Assembly: GCA_028346125.1 (NCBI GenBank)
Contig: JAOMEV010000006.1
Coordinates: forward strand, 1 to 64,000
Reading direction: 5' to 3'
Source of the DNA: Bacteriovoracales bacterium
GTDB lineage: Bacteria > Bdellovibrionota > Bacteriovoracia > Bacteriovoracales > Bacteriovoracaceae
DNA: 64,000 bases
In this document: positions 30,469 to 39,938 of the stretch, piece after piece
How the letters are laid out: every line of letters begins with the position of its first letter
Numbering within the stretch: the first letter of the stretch is position 1
The notes under the pieces: generated by a model
Databases searched by the model: none
Told to the model about the DNA's origin: nothing
Seen by the model: the letters and a program-made list of their open reading frames with translations, nothing else
Position numbers and translations under genes: made by a program

Positions 30469-31386
30469 ATGAAGATTCTTATTACCGGGGCTACAGGATT
30501 TGTCGGCAGACACCTTGTCGAAAAACTTCTCCAGGAAGGACATACTATTTTGACCTACTCTCGCAACAAAGCTTCAGCTCTTAAAAAGCTCCCCAAAGAA
30601 GTTCAAGTTTTTGAATGGTCAAATGTCTCAGAAGATCTTCCACCTAAAGAGGCAATGGAAAATATTGAGGCCGTCATCAACCTTATGGGGGAAAACCTGT
30701 CAGAAGGAAGATGGTCTAAGTCTCAAAAAGAAAAAATTTTCAACTCAAGGGTTTTGGGGACAAAAAACCTTGTCAAAGGACTTGAAGAAAATTTGAAGGG
30801 GAACTTAAAAGTCTTTATATCTGCTTCGGCCATTGGTCATTATGTAGTCAATCGCAAAGAACAACTCACAGAGGAATCTCCGAAAGGTGACGGATTTTTG
30901 CCAGATTTATGCGAGCAGTGGGAAAACTCAACTCAAAGCTTAAGTAAATCGGATAGGACCCTTACACTAAGAATAGGCGTCGTCCTAGGCAAAGGTGGAG
31001 GGATCTTAAAAAAGCTCTCACCTATCTTTAATCTTGGCCTCGGCGGACCAATCGGATCAGGGTCACATATGATGAGCTGGATCCATATTGAGGATCTAGC
31101 GTGTATTTTTGCCGAATCTCTAAAAAATAACCATTTTGAAGGAGTTATAAACGGGGTTTCACCTTTCCCTGTTTCCAATAAAGAGTTTTCAAAATCTCTA
31201 GGACAGGCCTTAAAAAGGCCAGTTATTTTCCCTGTTCCACCTCTTGCCCTAAAGTTGGCCTTTGGTGAAATGTCTACTATAATGCTCGATGGGCAAAGCA
31301 TCATTTCGCAAAAACTAGAGAACCTTAACTTTAAATTTAAATTCCCCAAAATTAATGAAGCTCTTCTAAAAGAAGCCGAAAGTTGA
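30469..31386 (+). CDS. TIGR01777/SDR39U1-type NAD-dependent epimerase family protein
   Basis: ITGATGFVGRHLVEKLLQEGH, INLMGENLSEGRWS, RIGVVLGKGGGIL, SWIHIEDLA. Confidence 0.88.
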   Translation: MKILITGATGFVGRHLVEKLLQEGHTILTYSRNKASALKKLPKEVQVFEWSNVSEDLPPKEAMENIEAVINLMGENLSEGRWSKSQKEKIFNSRVLGTKNLVKGLEENLKGNLKVFISASAIGHYVVNRKEQLTEESPKGDGFLPDLCEQWENSTQSLSKSDRTLTLRIGVVLGKGGGILKKLSPIFNLGLGGPIGSGSHMMSWIHIEDLACIFAESLKNNHFEGVINGVSPFPVSNKEFSKSLGQALKRPVIFPVPPLALKLAFGEMSTIMLDGQSIISQKLENLNFKFKFPKINEALLKEAES

Positions 31387-31414
31387 TAAAATTAAGAAAA
31401 AAAGAAGGGAATAA

Positions 31415-31987
31415 ATGAAAGACCTAAAAACGATACTAATTTCATGTGGAGATTTATTTCCAATCCCCTTCGTAATAGCTGACTTTACTCAGAAGCATCA
31501 ACCTCTGATTTTTATAAGTGACTCATTCGTGGAGCTTACTGGCTACCAAAAGGATGAAGTCATTGGAAAAAATTGTCGATTCTTGCAGGGAGAAAAAACG
31601 GACAAAACAACTATTAAAAACATAAGAAAATCTTTAGATAACAGCGAGTGCTGCTACTATGATATCTTAAACCATAAAAAGAATGGCGATGCTTTCTGGA
31701 ATCGCCTTGCACTTTTTCCAGTTGGTCCCACGGACAATACTTGTACCTATTACGTTGGCATCCAGATGGAGATTTCAGCATCGTCAGAAAGGATTTCAAA
31801 ATTCAACGATGATATCAAGAAAAATCAAATCGCCAAGAAAGTCAAAAACCCTTTTCAAGAAATTATGAATGCTCAAAGGGCCTCAGATCTTGTTTTTTTC
31901 AACCCCTCTGAAATCACATATGAAGATTTTGTGGGAAAAATGAAAAAAAATGTTCAAGATATATGCTCTTTTATAAAATCCTTGTGA
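31415..31987 (+). CDS. Short LOV-domain photosensory protein
   Basis: Canonical LOV motif VIGKNCRFLQG with photoactive Cys; NHKKNGDAFWNRLALFPV...YYVGIQMEIS. Confidence 0.9.
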   Translation: MKDLKTILISCGDLFPIPFVIADFTQKHQPLIFISDSFVELTGYQKDEVIGKNCRFLQGEKTDKTTIKNIRKSLDNSECCYYDILNHKKNGDAFWNRLALFPVGPTDNTCTYYVGIQMEISASSERISKFNDDIKKNQIAKKVKNPFQEIMNAQRASDLVFFNPSEITYEDFVGKMKKNVQDICSFIKSL

Positions 31988-32006
31988 ACCAAATAAAACC
32001 CTTTAA

Positions 32007-32264
32007 TTGACCGGTAAGACCATGCAAAAAGAGACCTTAGAAAAGTTTGAAATCATTTCAAAAATAATAAGAAATTTAGTTTTTACTCTGGCAATCCCCC
32101 TGTTTCTTTACCACGCATTTTGCGAGGCCCGATTACACCTTAAGCATCAAAGAATTACGAAAGAAAAAACTATTACACAAAAAATTCTGAAAAAAGGAAA
32201 CGACAAAATTGAACTGATAAAAGAGGGTATTTTAAATAAGCTTCTTGAAAGCCTAAAGCAATAA
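32007..32264 (+). CDS. Small hypothetical protein with one TM-like segment
   Basis: ORF only. Confidence 0.4.
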   Translation: MTGKTMQKETLEKFEIISKIIRNLVFTLAIPLFLYHAFCEARLHLKHQRITKEKTITQKILKKGNDKIELIKEGILNKLLESLKQ

Positions 32265-32605
32265 AGGCCTGAGGGCCCTAGATAAGAGACTTTAAAGCAC
32301 CGAGTTCCACTCTTAACCCGTTTTTTTCAAACCGAGACTAATTCATAGCCAAAAAACACCTTTTACAAGATTTTATACTGGAGCAGGGCCGATCTTTTTT
32401 AAGAAGTTGTAAAAAGTGAGAATTTAATCCTCTCAAAGGTTAGAAAAAGTGGCCATTTCAACGATTTTTTCCATAAATTCTAAAAAAAATACCTATATTT
32501 ACTAAAATCTATTGCTAATTTCTTTCAAGGTTTATATAAAATCCTCTGGAACAATCTACATTTTATTTCATATTTTGTGGAACAAAGAATTAAAGGAAGA
32601 CGATT

Positions 32606-32800
32606 ATGGAAACTGGTACAGTAAAATTTTTTAATGAAGAGAAAGGGTTTGGATTCATCAAGCCTGACAATGGTGGAAAAGATTTATTCGTTCATGCTAC
32701 AGGCGTAGAAAATGGACCGATCACTGAGGGAGACTCTGTTGAGTTTGAAATTGGTGAAGGAAAGAAAGGCCCTTGTGCCGTTAGAGTAAGCCGTAAATAA
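32606..32800 (+). CDS. Cold-shock protein, CspA family
   Basis: [31 protein letters not shown]. Confidence 0.95.
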   Translation: METGTVKFFNEEKGFGFIKPDNGGKDLFVHATGVENGPITEGDSVEFEIGEGKKGPCAVRVSRK

Positions 32801-32813
32801 TTTTATTTATATA

Positions 32814-32849
32814 GAGGGTAGAAAGCTGTCTTGCGCACTCTTTACCCTC
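32814..32849 (+). terminator. Hairpin downstream of csp, possible terminator
   Basis: gagggta...taccctc 7-bp stem, no long U-tract. Confidence 0.45.
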
Positions 32850-32914
32850 GGTTACTTTCTCTAAACTCCCCAAATTTAACAAATTAATCAAGCTTTTTTA
32901 AAAGTTATTGGGTT

Positions 32915-34255
32915 TTATAGCTTAGTAATCCAGCTTTGAAGCTTTTTATCCATTTTTCTCATACTCTTCCTCCTCCACCCACGGCTACCTGCTCTTAAAT
33001 ATCTACCTTTTTCCGGGTCGAGCTTGCTTAATAGCGCCCTATTTTTTTCGTGGGAAGTAAAAAGAGCAAATGCATATCTTTTGCCTGATTTTCCCATAAG
33101 GTAGCCCGCCAAATTATTTACATAATAAAGAGAGCCGGTCTTACCATATATTCTAAAGGCCAGTGAAGGGTGCTTAAGCCTTTTTACCAACCCCCCACTA
33201 TGACCATTTATAGAAAGGAGAGACCAAAAGGAACGGTCTTTGAAGTTTACATTCTGAAGAGAAAATAAGAGCTGGGCCATTTCCTTGGAGCCTATTTTAT
33301 TATTTAGGTTTAAACCTGACGCATTATTAAAGTGAGAGCCCTCCCAATTGATATGAGGAAACTTTTTCTTAAACCATTTGTGCATATAGGAAGCCGAATC
33401 CAAAAGAGACTTCTTCCCTTTAGAAAGCTTTTTGACGGCCTTCAACATCGCCATTTCTGCAATGAGATTATTACTGTATTCAAGACCCAATGACGCCAAT
33501 CGGATCAAAGGAATGCCTTTGTGAGAGGCCAAAAGAACAGAGTTTTCAGGTACCATTTTATTTTGTGGGTCAGGTAAGCTTAGGCCATGAAGATCGGCCA
33601 AGTAGTGAAAAAAATAAGAAGTAAAAAGGTTACTATTTTTACTTGGAAGATTTTCTATAGATCTCATCCTCATTTTCGAGTTTTTCAACCAGATCTCGCT
33701 GCCTTCCGCACCCAGACCAAATTTAAACTTCTGTCCCTTTCTTGACCTTTTCTCAGACTTTACAATGAGATGCTTTAAAGGAGGTGAGGCGAGGTTTGAT
33801 TTTGTCCACACTCGAAATCGATTAAACTCGACGTTCAAAGCACCAATAGAAGGGTTATCAGTTTGATCTTCTAATCCTAATTCTGAAATTCGAGGATAGG
33901 CCCACTGTTCGGAGCTGTCATAATAATATTTTCCTTCAATCTTTTGTATCCCCTTACTTTTTATCTGGTGAATAAGAGAAAGAATGTGATTTGCGGTAAA
34001 ATAAGGAGCACCGTAACCTTTCAAGTAAAGGTTACCTTTTAAAACACCATTAACAATTTTACCTGTTTTATGAACTTCTGTTCTAAAATGGTCTTCAGGA
34101 CCCAAAACTTTTAAAGCAAAATAAAAAGTAAAAATTTTCGAGACTGAGGCCAAAATCATTGGCCGGTCAGAATATTCAGACTCAATCAATTTCCCATTAT
34201 CTAAATCAATAAGAGCATAAGACATCTTTGTCCCACTTAGGGACCTTGCCTGCAA
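32915..34255 (-). CDS. dacB: D-alanyl-D-alanine carboxypeptidase / PBP4 family; start codon disrupted (see findings)
   Basis: SxxK motif ASVSKIF, SNNLIAEM (SxN), KTGSLYYVNN (KTG). Confidence 0.85.
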   Translation of the reverse strand: MQARSLSGTKMSYALIDLDNGKLIESEYSDRPMILASVSKIFTFYFALKVLGPEDHFRTEVHKTGKIVNGVLKGNLYLKGYGAPYFTANHILSLIHQIKSKGIQKIEGKYYYDSSEQWAYPRISELGLEDQTDNPSIGALNVEFNRFRVWTKSNLASPPLKHLIVKSEKRSRKGQKFKFGLGAEGSEIWLKNSKMRMRSIENLPSKNSNLFTSYFFHYLADLHGLSLPDPQNKMVPENSVLLASHKGIPLIRLASLGLEYSNNLIAEMAMLKAVKKLSKGKKSLLDSASYMHKWFKKKFPHINWEGSHFNNASGLNLNNKIGSKEMAQLLFSLQNVNFKDRSFWSLLSINGHSGGLVKRLKHPSLAFRIYGKTGSLYYVNNLAGYLMGKSGKRYAFALFTSHEKNRALLSKLDPEKGRYLRAGSRGWRRKSMRKMDKKLQSWITKL

Positions 34256-34301
34256 AAAGGAGCTAAAAAGAAGGGCAAAAAAAAAATTCGTTTTTTCATA
34301 A

Positions 34302-35276
34302 TTATTTCAAAGCTTCCATTAAGACGATATTTAACGCAGCAAAAAGACTGGATTTATTCCATTTCATGAGAGTTTCATAGTTCGATCCTCTTAAAATCAT
34401 AGGAGAATTTTTATGTTTAATAATCGCTATTTTTCTTTTCCAATTGCCATCAAGATGAGTTCCATCTAAATTTCTAAGACCAAGCTTATTGTACTCAGCT
34501 GGAGAACGCATAGAATCAGAGGAAAACCTTTTTCGCCTCACACCCTTGACTAAAAGACCGATGGCCTTACTTTGTTTCCAATTTGCCTTTTTTAAAAAGT
34601 TAGCAATTGAAGCAAAAATATCGGCCTTATTATTCCAAATGTCTTTTTTACCATCGCCATCATAGTCTTGTGCATATTTTAAAAAGCTGGAGGGCATAAA
34701 CTGGCATTGCCCCATGGCCCCTGCCCAGCTCCCCAAAAAATTCTTATTATTGATGTGGCCATCATGAATAATTTTAAAAGCAGAGTAGAGCTCATTTTCA
34801 AAAAAAGCCCGCCTTCTTTTATCAAAGGCCAAAGTGGTCAAAGCTCTAATAACTTTGTATTTCCCTGTAATTTTGCCGTATAAAGTTTCTACACCCCAAA
34901 GAGACACGATAATTTCTTTATCCACGCCATATTTTTTTTCTATTTCTTCTAAAAGCTTTCTATGATTTTTAAGGTGAATCTTTCCCTTATCAATTCTGTT
35001 CGGTTTAGATCCGACCCACTTTTTCATCCACTTCTTATAATTAATAGTTGTGCTAGCCGTTACTTGGTTTCTGTCTTTATCAATAATTGATTTGTCTAAC
35101 GAGACTCCTTTAAACTGCTTCAAAAGAAATTTTCTAGGGAGACCTCTCTTCACGGCCCTCACTATAAAACTCTTTTTCCACACTTCAAAGGAAGATAACT
35201 TCTTGACCTTTTTGCCCAAACATACCTTGTAGGTAGGAATGGTCAAAATGAAAAAAATACAAATAAGTTTTTTCAT
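34302..35276 (-). CDS. mltB: Lytic murein transglycosylase, MltB family
   Basis: SLWGVETLYGKITGKYKVIRALTTLAFDKRRRAFFENEL, GSWAGAMGQCQFMPSSFLKYAQDYDGDGKKDIWN. Confidence 0.9.
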   Translation of the reverse strand: MKKLICIFFILTIPTYKVCLGKKVKKLSSFEVWKKSFIVRAVKRGLPRKFLLKQFKGVSLDKSIIDKDRNQVTASTTINYKKWMKKWVGSKPNRIDKGKIHLKNHRKLLEEIEKKYGVDKEIIVSLWGVETLYGKITGKYKVIRALTTLAFDKRRRAFFENELYSAFKIIHDGHINNKNFLGSWAGAMGQCQFMPSSFLKYAQDYDGDGKKDIWNNKADIFASIANFLKKANWKQSKAIGLLVKGVRRKRFSSDSMRSPAEYNKLGLRNLDGTHLDGNWKRKIAIIKHKNSPMILRGSNYETLMKWNKSSLFAALNIVLMEALK

Positions 35277-35453
35277 ATGGAAATATTACTTTGAAATTTA
35301 TTTTTAGTAAAAACAAACCCCAGTGTAAAAAAAAGTTAACCTTGACTTTACTTATCCGGGTAAACTAATTCACTTTCTAAAATCCTACGCCATAACTCGC
35401 TTGGAATGAAGAAAAATATTTATAATTCGGCAACAATAAGCTAATTTTTTTAT

Positions 35454-36080
35454 ATGACTGATTATTGGACGCTCATTACAATTATGTTTCTGGCCATGAT
35501 GAGCCCTGGTCCGGATCTAATATTAATACTTAATAATGGTCGTTTCGGCATTAAAACGGGACTGGCAACATCTTTAGGGATCACTGTTGGTTTTGGCCTG
35601 CATACCACATTGGTAGTTTTTGGCCTTTCTCTTCTTTTAACCCAAAATATTATTCTAAAACAAGTTGTGAGTATCTTAGGAGCTTTCTATTTGATACACA
35701 TCGCAACAAAAATTTGGAATAGTTACAAGGAGGAGCTCCTCCTTAATGGAAAAAAACTCAAGAACTGGCGAGAGTCCTTTAAAGAAGGTTTTATATGCAA
35801 TATTTTAAATCTGAAAGTTCTTCTTTTTACTTTAAGCCTGTTTACTCAATTTATACCTATAGAAGTTGGCCTTAATACTAAATTAAAGCTGGCATTCATT
35901 CTTATCATGGAATGTCTTATTGTTTGGTCTTTATTTGGAGTTTTCCTCCAATATAGGCCATTAAAAGAGTTTATGATTCACCAAAGAAAATATATTGATA
36001 GACTCTTTGCTTTTGCCTTAATTTTATTTTCTGGGAAAATATTCTTTACTACTTTCCAAAGTTTTTTTAATCATAAATAG
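35454..36080 (+). CDS. LysE/RhtB-family exporter
   Basis: MMSPGPDLILILNNGRFGIKTGLATSLGITVGFGLH. Confidence 0.9.
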   Translation: MTDYWTLITIMFLAMMSPGPDLILILNNGRFGIKTGLATSLGITVGFGLHTTLVVFGLSLLLTQNIILKQVVSILGAFYLIHIATKIWNSYKEELLLNGKKLKNWRESFKEGFICNILNLKVLLFTLSLFTQFIPIEVGLNTKLKLAFILIMECLIVWSLFGVFLQYRPLKEFMIHQRKYIDRLFAFALILFSGKIFFTTFQSFFNHK

Positions 36081-38271
36081 GTAAAACGATCTCGACTTTA
36101 GTTCCTATATCTACTTTACTATCAACCTTAATTGTTCCTTTTAGATTTTCAACCTCTGTTTTCACAGCATCCATTCCAACACCACGGCCTGATATTTCGG
36201 AAACCTCCTCTTTTGAAGAAAACCCAGGTTCAAAAATGAGTTGAATAATTTCTTTTTCAGATAATTTTTCAAAAGTAAGAGATTTAAAGCTTTCTTTTTG
36301 TGAAGCGATTTCCTTAATAATATTAGGATCTATCCCTTTCCCATCATCTTTAATTGTTGTTTTAAAGGTTGTATCTCCAGTACGATCAAAAAGAATATAT
36401 AAAGTTGCCATTTCTTTTTTATTTTTTGCAACTCTTTCTTCCCTAGATTCAATTCCATGGTCTATTGCATTTCTAAAGACATGTAAAAGAGAAGAAAATA
36501 GCTCTTTATATAATTCGGGATTGATATGAATGTCACTTTTATCAATTTTAATTTCTACAAGTTTATCTTGCTGTTTAGCAAGCTCCATTGTAGGTGAAAC
36601 GAATTGTTTAAAGAGAAAACTGACTTCCTTAAGAATAAAGTTTTTTTGATAAACATCAAAAAAGTTATTAATATGATTTTTAAGAGAAATGACATTACCG
36701 GAATCATCTGAGTTATTTATAGAGTTATTAGCGATTTCAAGTAACCTATTATTATCTTTTATAAAATTAGATCTCGAGTAATTGATATGATCTATAAGTT
36801 CTCTAGACTTATTGATATTGGTGGTGCTCCAATCTGTTTCAATTTCATTGAGGAAACTTTCCAAGTTATGAATAGCTTCAACAATATCATTAAGATTAAA
36901 GCTAGCAAAACGTGCCTTAAGCGTATGAAAACTCCTAAAAATTTTATCCGGTCTTGAATCTCTTATATTTTTATTGTAATGATCTAAAACTTCTTCAGAG
37001 TCATTCATAAGATCAAGAAACTCTAAAGGCCTATCCAAAATATTAGAAAGCCTTTTTGCCTTATCTTTTTCGAGTTGGGCCTCTTTTTCTAATTTAACTT
37101 TCTCTGTGACATCTGTGGCGGTGCAGATAATCTTATCAATTTTTTTTGATTTATTATCTTCATAAATCGGCTTGTAATCTAGAGAAACAACTTTGCCTTG
37201 TAACTTATCAAAATTCTTAGGTGCTAAGGGAAGGAGATCTTTGAAAGGGACAAGGTTTTTGAAAACATGAGAAAGCCATTTATTGAAATTCATTTTTTCA
37301 GAAGAGCTTAATTGAAAAATATCTTCGACCTTTTTATTCATTGGGTCAGTGTTGAAAAGCTCTTTTGTAATTTCAGTCGATTCTGCTTTAACAATACCCT
37401 CTTTATCAAAAATTAAAAAACCTTGATCTAAATTAAAAAGAAGGTTCTTGAAGTCTTGATATTGAGCTTCTATTTTTTTTGATTTTTTTTCTACTTCCTT
37501 TTCGAGTCCTGATGAATATTTATCTAGTGTTACTTTTGCATTGCTTAGATTTTCAATCATAGAATTCATTGAGTCTTCAACAATTTCAAGTTCATTATTT
37601 CCTTTGTTTAAATTTTTTTCTCTTTTAATTCCAATATTAATTTTTAGCAATCTATCCATATTTATTGCTTTTGCAGCATTTGCCAAATTATTTAATGGAA
37701 CTATCAGATGTCGTTTAAAGGCCCAAAAAAAGAGCCAAAAAAGAATAAAAGTTTTAAGAACAGCAAAAATGAGAAGAAGATAAAAACCAAATTTAACCCG
37801 TTGAAAGGCCGCTCCTCTACTTGAAAATATTCTAATCGTGCCTATATCTGTTTTCTTTTCTCCTTTTATTTTCACCAACTTAAAATTTAACCAAAATATT
37901 TCGTCTTCAAAGAAAAATTTTGTTCCCTTTTTTTCTGTTGTTCTTCCAAAATTTGCATAAACCTCACCAAAATTATCTTGAATTAAAATTCCTTTAACAG
38001 ATGGTAATCTTAAAATTCCTTTGGCCAGAGTTTTTACCTGTTCCGGTGACTCACGCCACATAGCACCGATAACACCCTCTTTAAACGAATCTTTAATTTC
38101 TTTCAACTCGTTAAGAATATCATTTTTTGCAAAACGATACTCAGATAAGACTTGAATAAAAGTTATAATGATAGAAAGAGAAAAATAAATACTAAAAACA
38201 ATCTGAAATAGTTTAAAACCTACCGAGTCTTTTAATAAAGGTTTCTGATTTTTTTTGTTTTCACTTGTCAT
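36067..38271 (-). CDS. Membrane-bound CheA-like kinase with HAMP, PAS, HPt and HATPase, no CheW-like domain
   Basis: Two TM segments, HPt FRSFHTLKARFASF, N-box HVFRNAIDHGIESREER, DDGKGIDP, GRGVGMDAVK; ends right after HATPase. Confidence 0.85.
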   Translation of the reverse strand: MTSENKKNQKPLLKDSVGFKLFQIVFSIYFSLSIIITFIQVLSEYRFAKNDILNELKEIKDSFKEGVIGAMWRESPEQVKTLAKGILRLPSVKGILIQDNFGEVYANFGRTTEKKGTKFFFEDEIFWLNFKLVKIKGEKKTDIGTIRIFSSRGAAFQRVKFGFYLLLIFAVLKTFILFWLFFWAFKRHLIVPLNNLANAAKAINMDRLLKINIGIKREKNLNKGNNELEIVEDSMNSMIENLSNAKVTLDKYSSGLEKEVEKKSKKIEAQYQDFKNLLFNLDQGFLIFDKEGIVKAESTEITKELFNTDPMNKKVEDIFQLSSSEKMNFNKWLSHVFKNLVPFKDLLPLAPKNFDKLQGKVVSLDYKPIYEDNKSKKIDKIICTATDVTEKVKLEKEAQLEKDKAKRLSNILDRPLEFLDLMNDSEEVLDHYNKNIRDSRPDKIFRSFHTLKARFASFNLNDIVEAIHNLESFLNEIETDWSTTNINKSRELIDHINYSRSNFIKDNNRLLEIANNSINNSDDSGNVISLKNHINNFFDVYQKNFILKEVSFLFKQFVSPTMELAKQQDKLVEIKIDKSDIHINPELYKELFSSLLHVFRNAIDHGIESREERVAKNKKEMATLYILFDRTGDTTFKTTIKDDGKGIDPNIIKEIASQKESFKSLTFEKLSEKEIIQLIFEPGFSSKEEVSEISGRGVGMDAVKTEVENLKGTIKVDSKVDIGTKVEIVLPIYD

Positions 38272-38388
38272 AAAAAGTTGCCGAGATTCAATTTCGCTTT
38301 AATCCTTTTCGAACAACAGAGAAAAATCTATAACATTGTATAGTCATTATGATGTGATAAATATTGTTTATTTTATAAAATTAAAAAA

Positions 38389-39174
38389 CTATTTATTGAT
38401 ATATTTTTCATAAATTTTCTTGTACTGACCACTCTTTAAAATTTGAAATATTTTTTCTCCAAATTGGGATGGTAAAGAGCCGAAGTCTCTTTTCTTTGTG
38501 AAGGTAAGGTAAGCTGGTTTGGAAAACAATGGGTTTTTGTAAGGTCTTACATTTTTTATATTTAGTTTCTTCATTATTGTAAAACCGACCTCTTGATTTA
38601 CAAGAGTAGCGTCGACCTTACCTTTTGAAACCATCTTAAAACATTGATCAAACTCATTTAGTGAAATGATTTCAAAATCACCTCTCTTAAACGATTTATC
38701 AAAATCAGGCGTGGTAGTAAATCCCCTGACTAAACATATATTTTTTCCTTTTAAACTATTTAGATTTGTAAATTTAAAAGATTTATTCGAGTTTTCTATA
38801 AAAAAGGTTAAATTTGATACGTGAAAAGGGACAGATGTATAAGACATAAAGTCTTCTCTTTTTTTAGTTTTAAAGGCCGCAAACATACAGTCTATTTGCC
38901 CCCTTTTGATTTGATTAATCATTCTTTTCCAAGGAAGGATTTCAAGTTTACATGTTAAATTTAACTCCTTACAAATAAGTCCAAATACTTCAACCTCAAC
39001 TCCTATAGGAATATTTTTACCTTGAACTTTTTTTTCAAAACCAAAAGGAGGAAATTCATTTGTTGCACAATTAAGCTGTTTTGCAACTAAAGCAAAAGAA
39101 AAAAAGCTACATAGGACAACTAAAAAGTATTTTTTTATCATAACTTTGATTCCTTTTAATTTAATCCCCACCAT
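38389..39174 (-). CDS. Periplasmic solute-binding protein, SBP_bac_3 family
   Basis: Internal start MIKKYFLVVLCSFFSFALVAK; ATNEFPPFGF, ILPWKRMINQIKRGQIDCMFA. Confidence 0.8.
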   Translation of the reverse strand: MVGIKLKGIKVMIKKYFLVVLCSFFSFALVAKQLNCATNEFPPFGFEKKVQGKNIPIGVEVEVFGLICKELNLTCKLEILPWKRMINQIKRGQIDCMFAAFKTKKREDFMSYTSVPFHVSNLTFFIENSNKSFKFTNLNSLKGKNICLVRGFTTTPDFDKSFKRGDFEIISLNEFDQCFKMVSKGKVDATLVNQEVGFTIMKKLNIKNVRPYKNPLFSKPAYLTFTKKRDFGSLPSQFGEKIFQILKSGQYKKIYEKYINK

Positions 39175-39329
39175 TTTTTGGTATGATTTAAATACAATAT
39201 CATACTTAGTTTTTTTTCTATAAAAATATACAACACTTAATTTTTTTGCCTCGAAATCATGATATAAATTTATTTAACTTTACCAAAAAATTTAAATAAT
39301 TTATGTCTTACAAAGAGTGGGCCTAAAAA

Positions 39330-39722
39330 ATGAATAACGATGAAAAATTAATTGTTATTGTCGATGATTCTGAAGTTATAAGAAATGGATTAAAAAATTG
39401 CTTAATCGCAACAGATTTCCGATTCATCGAAGCTGTTGATGGTGAAGATGGAATAGAAGTAGTTAAAAAGCATGATGGAAAAATATCTCTCTTGATCATA
39501 GATTTAAATATGCCCAAATTAAATGGTATTGAAATGATGGAGAAATTGGCCGTTAATTCACTCGGAAATGATATACCAAAAATTCTCTTAACCTCAGAGC
39601 CCCCTCAGGAGTTTCTTTCTTTGAGGTCACGAATACCAAATTTGCAAGCAGTAATGATGAAGCCAATCATGGAAGCAAAGTTCATTTCAGTTGTACAGAA
39701 ATTAATAAATCAAACTCCTTAA
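39330..39722 (+). CDS. CheY-like stand-alone receiver
   Basis: VIVDDSEVIRNGL, LLIIDLNMPKLNG, MMKPI. Confidence 0.88.
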   Translation: MNNDEKLIVIVDDSEVIRNGLKNCLIATDFRFIEAVDGEDGIEVVKKHDGKISLLIIDLNMPKLNGIEMMEKLAVNSLGNDIPKILLTSEPPQEFLSLRSRIPNLQAVMMKPIMEAKFISVVQKLINQTP

Positions 39723-39872
39723 GCACAATTTTTTTTGGCCAACTTAATCATTTCCTTGGAAAAATCTACACCTGTTACCTTCGAGCTATTGGTTTTTTTG
39801 ATTACCATATTCCTTATCATTAGGATCATATATTTCTTCAGTTATCAATTGGAGGTTTTTCAAATTATCCAT
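39719..39872 (-). pseudogene. Relic of a class I SAM-dependent methyltransferase
   Basis: Reverse strand: MDNLKNLQLITEEIYDPNDKEYGNQKNQ* and, in another frame, MVIKKTNSSKVTGVDFSKEMIKLAKKNCA*; VTGVDFSKEMIKLAKK is methyltransferase-like. Confidence 0.5.
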
Positions 39873-39938
39873 TTAGGCAATTTAGAAAAAATTGACGCTA
39901 TATAATATAGTGGTAAGATTTAAGAAAGAGGTGAAAAA

